Below are positions 43,401 through 52,400 of a stretch of DNA of 64,000 nt, one piece after another. Below the pieces are notes generated by a model. It had not been told where the DNA came from, made no database searches, and saw nothing but the letters and a program-made list of their open reading frames with translations. Positions within the stretch are counted from its first letter, which is position 1, and the number at the start of each line of letters is the position of its first letter. Position numbers and translations under genes: made by a program. Source of the stretch: Arbacia lixula (taxonomy: Eukaryota > Echinodermata > Echinoidea > Arbacioida > Arbaciidae); assembly GCA_963669155.1 (NCBI GenBank), contig OZ022596.1, forward strand, positions 11,585,724 to 11,649,723. Direction: 5' to 3'.

Positions 43401-46400
43401 ACAATTACTGTCCCCACAACCACTATGTCCAGTAAGCTATTTTTTTTCTTTTAAGTTTTTTTTTCCCACAATTCTTACTGCCGTATGGGTATGACATATA
43501 TTACCAGTGCAAATTTATGCCCCAGTGGTGTATAAAGAGTTACGTCCTTCTCTGCCAGACTCCATACTGCCCTATGGGAATGTTGTGTATTACCAGTGCA
43601 AAAATGCCTCAATGGTGCATAAAGAGTTAACTCCTTCTCTGCCAGACTCCATACAGCCGTATGGGAATGATGTGTAGTACCAGTGCAAATTCATGCCCCA
43701 ATGGCGTGTAAAGAGTTAACCCCTTCACTCCAGACTCCATACTGCCTTATGGGAATGTGGATTTTTTCCAAGCCAAAAATGTCTGCCTAAAAGAGTTAAC
43801 CCCTTCACTCCCAGACTCCTTACTGTGGAATGATATTGCTCCTGGAAAAATGTCTCAGTGGTGCATAAAAGTTAACCTGTTCAGTAGCATATGTGCTTGA
43901 CACGTTTATTACATAAATGAGCTTTTCAAGTGTGGTACTATGGGAGTTAAATGTCAACTTCAGAAAAATCACACAAACACATATGCATCTTAAGATGATT
44001 TTTCCTAATATACTGTATATGCAGTATAAAGAATTCTAAATGGATTATTCATGCTCTTCAAAGCAATCTATAAACCGAGTTTGGCCAACTCGGTTTCAAT
44101 TGGTAGCAACATGGCGCGTGTTGCTTTGTTGGGCAAGCAGATGACAAAATAGTAAGTGCAATGCTGCTCCCTATGGAAACAGACTTAGCCAAAGTCTATA
44201 AATAGATGCCTGTGATGTTCTTACAAGAATACTGCCCTCATTGTTCTATTTGTGTTGTTCTCGTCTGATTTCTTTTAGCAGGTAGTGGTGGCTGTAGTAA
44301 CAACCCCTGTCAGAATGGAGGGACGTGTCTCAATACCGGAGCAAGCTCGTATATGTGCACCTGTACAACAGCATTTACGGGCATCAACTGCGAGACTGGT
44401 GAGTACCATGCTTTGTCGCGATTTTTGATAGAGATTACACTCGGGTTAGTTCACCCTAAAGATGAGCCGGTCTCAATAAAAGCAGAAACATGACATAAGC
44501 ATATGAGTGAACGTACTGCTAAAATCCGTCAAAGGATGAGAAAAATATGACAAAACATGAATTGTCACTACGCCTGACTACTCATGAATATTAATGAGTC
44601 ACATTAAATGAGACTCTTCGGTATTTGTTTCCATGTTGTCGTGTCTTGATCCGTCTAGAAATAGCTTGCGTGATTAAGTCGCTGCCTGGTAAGCAGTAGA
44701 TTGCAGGTTCTAATCCCGTCTGGTTTCAAGATTTTTTCTGACTTGTTTTTCGTCAGGATGGAGCACGCTATCCGTACTACTGGGTGTATGCCTAATCGGC
44801 ATAAATCTGCTAAAATCTGCTAAAATCCGTCAAAGGATGAGAAAAATATGACAAAACATGAATTGTCCCTACGCCTGACTACTCATGAATATTAATGAGT
44901 CACATTAAATGAGACTCTTCGGTATTTGTTTCCATGTTGTCGTGTCTTGATCCGTCTAGAAATAGCTTGCGTGATTAAGTCGCTGCCTGGTAAGCAGTAG
45001 ATTGCAGGTTCTAATCCCGTCTGGTTTCAAGATTTTTTCTGACTTGTTTTTCGTCAGGATGGAGCACGCTATCCGTACTACTGGGTGTATGCCTAATCGG
45101 CATAAATCTGCTAAAATCTGCTAAAATTTTCAAAAAACTGTACACAACATATGGGAATACGCCTCGCATGTGACGTCACAAAATAAAAATTATAAAACAT
45201 CTTAACTTTCTTTTCCTTTGAAAGATTTACTTCAAACCTTCACTGATATGTTTCATTCATGAGTCTCCTTTTTTAAAAAATCACAATTTTTTTTTTCACT
45301 GCCAGCGAGTCATCAGGTGCTGTGCGGGTACGATAATACACATACACAACATATCCGCTCTTTGAGTCATGGGGGACGATACATTCGCAATTGCTGTAGT
45401 TTTATTGCTACCCATTATAAAAAAAACACTGTGATTGATTGATCAACACGTAAAGAAAAGGTGTGGAGAAAAAGAGCAAACAATGTACTTATCTTAAAAC
45501 AAATATTCAAGACATTATTGCAATGAAGTTCCAATAAATTGCAAATTCAGTTCATTCCCTTCAGTTGCAAAACTAGGTCAGAGATGCACACTACACTCTC
45601 TGAAAGTATATTATGCATTCTTTTTATAATCTTACCACACAGTGCCAGTGAAAAAAACAGTCCTTGTACTGATTTGGGCTTTAACCGTTTTTAAATAAAT
45701 AAATCAATCAATCAATCAAATGCGTTTGTCTTTCTTTTCATTATATCCACAGCTTTGTATGAGTCCACGGTCAACATGAAGCTTACGGTCACCGATATCA
45801 ATGGAGCGCCTGCCGTATTCTCTAATGATTTGACCAACAGTAGATCAGCGCTCTTCCTGCAATTTGAAAACCTCTTCTGCTTAGGGGTGAGAGTCTATTT
45901 CATTTTTTTCCTCAAAATCTTTCATTTACTTAACCATTCGAGTGCCACATGTGCCTTTTTCACAATTATTACACACAAATTCCATAGAGCAGCAGTTTAT
46001 GACACAGACAAAGGGTTAAAGTTCAGGGCCCTGTTGCATAAAACTTACCATTGATGGTAATGTTGCATTGATGGTAACTTCTATGGAAACCTTGAATTTG
46101 AACTAATATTTTGATTATAGCAACATCTTTAGCATTTCATTTCTTCAAAAATTTCACCAAAGTAGGTTTTCAGAAGAAAAAAATTTGGATAAAGCATCAT
46201 CATTCTTATTCTTAAGCATGCATTTATGCGGTCAGAATTTGACAACTACTGCGTCTGTAAAGCAAATAACCTGCCTGGGAATGTAATGCGTACAAACGTA
46301 CGGCTCCTATACAGCTTTGACGCATTCGCACACCAGGAACATGGTAATAACCCATGTTCCGTAAGCATTGTTAATGAATGCTTTGGTTGATAAAATTAAG

Positions 46401-49400
46401 CAACCGTTTACAAGAGGTTTATCAATTTGATATCACAAAAGAGTGCCAAAACATATAAAAATGTGGTGTTATTTTCCCAGTGGTTCCTTTTAACTAACGT
46501 GCTGATTTCTCGTTTCTTCTCATTTCACAGGTTAAGAACTACCTCACACCCAGACTGGGCAGTGCTTTGACAAGCTTCAGGTGTATTGCACGATCGTTCA
46601 GGTCAGGCAGTGTCGTTGCGGACCTAGAAGTAAACCTCGGAGCAAGTGACCAGAGCCAAGCAGACTCATTGGCAGAAGAGGCGTCTGATTTGTCATCATC
46701 GGGAGCAGTAACTCTCGTTGCAGACGACGGAACTACTTTCGACTCGTCGTTATCAGTGACAGGTATTTTGATTCGAAACTATCGATTAAATAGCAGTGTA
46801 TTACAGAATACAAATTCAAATATTGCAATCCTTATTCTAAGTGACAGGTATTTTGAGTTGAAACTATCAAATCAACAGACTGAAGTTTATTACAAAATAC
46901 AAATTCAAATGATGCAATAAAATACTTAAATGCTCTATCTAATACAGTTCTACTGTTTGTGAAAGTATCAAAGAACTGCACAAAAGCATGGATGCATTGT
47001 GTGGTCTATGCCTAAGCCTGAAACCTGTCACTACATACATTAGGCCTATAATGCATGATAGTCATTACTTCCCCTTTTGTAATACCCCCATCTCACTAGA
47101 TGGCGATTCCGCTGTGATCGTCAAAAACGACAAAGTGTGGTATATTGTAGCTTGATCGTGGCTTGATCTTTTCAATCTTTTCCGTCGTACCTTGATCTTT
47201 TCTGAAGCGGCTAGGATCGCCACCATCTTTCTGGTCGCCACAAAATTTTGAACACGTTCAAAACTTACGTAGCGAGAGCGTGGAGGTGCTAAAGCGCATC
47301 ATAATCGAGTCATGAGCGCATTTCAAACGACATATTCGTAGCTGTAACGGAGCTCCAAGACATAAAGTGTAGTAGAAGGGCATTAAAAGTAGCACCGATC
47401 GCCCGTGTTTGCAGGCCCGTTCCCAAGACAATATTGCCTCGCTGCTTACGTTTACAAGGCGACTACCTTGTGCTCAACACGCTTCACACCGCTTCCACCG
47501 CGACGCTTTCTTCTTTGGGTGGCATGTGGCGCACGTTGTCAGCCCGCTGCAGGCATTCGTGTTGCGCTTTTGCTGAGCCGCTGATGACTGGGCAGCAATT
47601 GCGCAACGACCGTCCGCGCTGCTATAAAACCGTGGCGATGGTGGCGGATTATCACATTTGCAACAGATTACGAGGCGACACCGACGTTTTCAAACACGCC
47701 TCCCAGAAAAAGGACCAAAAAAAGGGAAAGCTGCCCAAGCTACCCCTGCTAGGCCGGCAGTCCAAGAGGAAGAACAAGAGGTTATGGTGGTGGTAGAGGA
47801 GGAGGAGGAGGAGGAGGAGGAGGAGGGGGAGGAGGAGGACGAGGAGGGAGGTATCGTTTCAAGAGCCCATCATGAACGTAACACAATCGCTCCATTTGTA
47901 GCACCAGCGTAGCGAGGTCCTAATGAGCCTCGTTGTACGGTCGTTTGATCGCAGAAGCAGCGCATCACATCTGCATTGAATTGTGGCAAGAGAGTGGCAG
48001 CGTCGTACTTTCAGCGTTTTACCATCGCCAACAGCGCAGGTCGATCGCAGTGAAGTTGCAGTGCAATCGCCTCGCAGGCTAAAAGTAGAATTCGAGGGAG
48101 ATTCTGCTACGCTTTGCTGGATTCACACAGATTGCCATGTTCGCCATGATCGCCTTCCTAGTGAGATGGGGGTATAACTTACCTTGAAATTAACCAATTA
48201 TCTTATTAAAAGCCAACATGCAATATCTAACACTCAACACGCTATTATTGGTGACAGACGCTTACGATGATTGAACTGATTTTGGCAATGCCCTCATAGT
48301 GCTTGGAACAAAGGGCAAGGGGCGTAGGGGGGGGGCATCGCTGACTCATGTTCTTGAATGTAACGTCTGTTCCTGGTCCCACACACTAGTACACGAGACC
48401 GGACGCGGACATGACTGCAAACAAAATCGAGATTTTACTGCATGGTGCATTATGGTACGACTTTCCTTCCATGAGCTGGGCCCTGTTGCATAAAACTTAC
48501 CATTGATGGTAACTTTGCTCTCAATGGCAACTTCTATGGAAACCTTGAATTTGATTGGCTGTCCAGTGATGTTACCATGGTAGTTACCATTAATGGCGGA
48601 GTTACCATTAATGGTAAGTTTTATGCAACGGGACCCTGTATAGAGAATATTGCAGGTCTTTACGATCAGTGGTGATATAGTTAACGATAATCCCGCCGAT
48701 TTTGGCTATTTCCACAGTGCCTGGGGATCAAGGGCTGCCGGCTGCTGCTGTTGTCGGGATCGTCATGGGAGTGCTTGGAGTGGTCCTGATGATCCTTCTA
48801 TGCAGCTGCCTCGGATGCATGGTCATGTACAGAAGCCGGCAGAGAGTCAAGCGACCACAACTGTAAGTCATGCCAGTTAGGGGCATAGTTCAAAATATTT
48901 GCAAAAGGCAATCAATGCAATCATCACTACAAGTGTATGTCATACCAGTACATAGCGTACAAATATAGGCTGCTATTAGGGGTATAGTTAGAAAATATTA
49001 TCCAAAAGGTAATCTCAATGCAACACAATTATCATCACAGTTGTAAACCATACCCAGTACACACAAAGTATACAAAATGATATAGACGGCTATAATATTC
49101 AATTCTTTATTCATTTAACAAACAAAAATAAACAACTTTCAAGAACAATGAATATAAGGCATCACCAGAAAGCCGATGGCTTGTGAGGTGTCTAACCTTT
49201 CACAGGTGGTTCAATATACATTAAATACAAAGTCCATTATTTAAATGACATACAGTAAGATGAACCAAAGCACACAAATTACATACAAATATAAACTTTA
49301 AAAAGTACATCAAAGAAAGACTAATACAAGCAAACACACACAAAACAAAAAACAAACAAAAACAAACAAATGATTAACAGCTAAGACAATAATCAGCAGA

Positions 49401-52400
49401 GTAAACAGTAATATGTATACCTCCATATATTTTATCTCGCACAGGAACAGCTAAAAGACTAGCATATGGTTTGCATACATATAGAAATTGTCTAATGCTC
49501 TTTCCTCTGCAGACCCTCCACCTACGAACATCCACGTCCGGCACATCCGCCACGCCACCGGGGTTACTATGACAACGACATGTGGAGCACCTCTTCTGAT
49601 ACGGACTCTGTTGACCGCACTCTGGATCGCCGTAGTTATATCGTGGCCCAAGCCCTGCACCGGGCTCGGCGCGAGCGAGCTTACGATTGGGATCGGGAGG
49701 ACAGGGAGTGGGGCTGGAGAGGAGACTATAAGATGGACCAGGATGAACGGGTGAGTTTCAAGTAGAGGGGAGAAGGGGGAGTGAGAGGGAGAATGAGAGA
49801 GAGAGGGGGAGAGAGAGTGAGAGGGAGGGAGAGAGAGAGGCGGAGGGGGAGGGAGAGAGGAGAGAGAGAGAAGGGAGGGAGAAAAGGAGAGAGAGAGGGG
49901 AGGGAGGGAGAAAGAGAGAGAGAGAGGAGAGAGAGGGAGAAAGAGAGAGAGAGAGGAGAGAGAGGGAGGGGAGGGAGGGAGGGGAGGGAGGGGAGGGAGG
50001 GAGAGGGAGGGGTAGGGAGAGAGAGAAAGGGGAGAAGAGAGAGAGTCAGGGAGAGAGGAGAAGGGGGGAGGGGGAGCGAGAGAAGGGGGGAGAGAGATAG
50101 GGGGAGGAAGAGAGAGAAAAGGGGACAAGAGAGAGAGAGTGATGGGGAGCGAGAGAAGGGGGGAGAGAGATAGGGGGAGGAAGAGAGAGAAAGGGGGACA
50201 AGAGAGAGAGAGTGATAAGGAGAGGGGGGAGAGAGAGGGGCTGGAGGGGGGAATGAGAGAAAGAGAGGGGAGAGAGGGGAAGAGAGAGGAGAGTTTTTAT
50301 TTCAATCCCCAGATAAACAAATAAACAACAGTTGATTCCAGGGGCCAGTATTCTTTTTTTTATGCCTCCGCCGCGAAGTGGCCGGAGGCATTATGTTTTC
50401 GGGTTATCCGCCCATCCTGAATCCGTTTATGCAATATCTTGAGAACCATTAACTAGATTTGCTCCAAACTTGGTACATGTGTGTATTGCATGAAACTAAT
50501 GAAGTGTGTAAAATTGGGGTCAAATCTGATTGAGGTCAAAGGTCAATGAAATTTGTGAAAAACTGCCCAAAATTGACCTTTTTCACATTAAATCCTAATC
50601 CAAGGATGCAATTCTCATTAAACATGGTACAAGTATGGATCACTTCTTGAGGGAAGACTGGTGATATTTTTGGTAAAATACCTGAAAGTTCAGAGGTCAA
50701 AGGTCATTGAACTTTTCCAAAATTGGCTAAAAACTGCCCCAAACTTTATATTTTTCACAATTAATCCAAATCCAATGGCGCAATTCCAACCAAACAGTGA
50801 AAATATGGATTACTACTTGCGGTACACTGTGGCATTTTTAGTAAAATTGATGGGGTCAGAGGTCAAAGGTCACTGAACTTTGCAAAGATTGATATTTTTC
50901 ACCATAAAACCAAATCTAAATCCAATGGTGCAATTCTAAACAAACATGGTACAGAGATGTATCACTTCATGGAGGTAGACTGGTGAGAGTTTAGGTAAAA
51001 TTCCTGAAAGTTCAATTTTCAAAGGTCAATGAACATTGCCAAAAAAACCCTAAAAATTGCCCCACAAATGATATTTTTCACAATAAATCCACATCCAATT
51101 ATGCAATTCCAACCAAACAAGGTACAGAAATGGATCACTACTTGGGGTAGACTGATGACATTTTTGGAGAAATTTCTCAAAGGTCAGAGGTCAAAGGTCA
51201 ATGACCATTGCCAAAATTTACAATTTTCACATTGAATCCAAATGTAATGATCAAATTCAACCCAAACATGGTACTGAGATGTATCACTTCATGGAGGTAG
51301 ACTGGTGAAAGTTTGGGTAAAATTTCTTAAAGGTCAGGGATCAAAGGTTTTTGAACTTTGCCAAAATTAGCTAAAAATTGCCCCCAAATTGATATATTTT
51401 ACAGTAAATACAAATCCAATTATGTCATTCCAACCAAACATGGTACAGAGATGAATCACTTCATGAAGATGGACTTATGGCATATTCAATAAAATCCCTG
51501 AAATTTCAGAGCTCAAAGGTCATTGAACTTTGCCAAAATTTGCAAAATTGATATTAATTGTAGCTTTTGTGGAAATATCGTAAATATGAATCATTATGTA
51601 TAGTCATGTGGCAATCTCTATCTATTTGTTCTTAAGGAGTTTATGTGATAAGAATTTAACATGTAAGATGCATTTGTTTTCACTTTTTCAGTACCTGCCT
51701 CAGTACCATCCTCAAGAACGCTTGAGGGCCAATTTCCGAACTCCGTATGTTGTAGATGGATCCACTGACACTGTAAGTACAGTCCGTATTGCTTTTAAAG
51801 AAAGGGTGTCCCATTTGACTAAAAAGCACTGATTTCAAGTTATAGAATTGCTTTATTTTATGTTCACACAAAAATGAATTAAATCAGGTACAAATGTGAT
51901 AGTGTATCATTATAGGCAAAACGCGATTCTGAAAATATGCAAAAACTTAAAAGAATTGTATCATTAATTTTGAAATATTTTTTAAGTGATTTTTTTTTCT
52001 AAAGTGACCCTTCTTTATCAGCATAGAGATACAGTATTGTAAACCTTGTATGAAAATAGCAAAATAAAGCATTGTTGCAGAATTTCCCCTAGTGTGTAAG
52101 AATATGACAGAATAACTCATTGTGAATATTCATAATGGCCCTAACCCAGTGCGTGGGAAAATGGGCGTATCCGTTCTCACTGAAAGTTATCCTAACTAAA
52201 ATTTGGCCAAAGTTACCTGTGTGTCCATCGGTTCATTTGAAATCCCATTTCTCTGTGATATTCCATACATTGATATAGACAATTTTGTCTAAACATAGTT
52301 TAATTGCACCCAGATTGTCCTAAGGGGGTTTATTATTTCTATTCTGGTATTTATGGTCGCATTATTGAAACTGTTTTGACCTGAATTCGTTGCTTCTTTT

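Noticed and set aside
44640..44740. Possible tRNA gene (GGTTCTAATCCCG)
   Set aside because: Only the T-arm-like part is convincing; no full cloverleaf can be drawn, and it is repeated inside a mobile element. Treated as tRNA-derived repeat.
47434..47912. Frames of 120 and 84 residues inside the Harbinger-like element
   Set aside because: No recognisable domain, no conserved catalytic residues, acidic part is a GAG repeat. Not called as genes.
49451..50173. Long Pro/Ser frame (-) and Arg/Glu frame (+)
   Set aside because: Translation of the GAGA tract; only 49513-49750 is coding.
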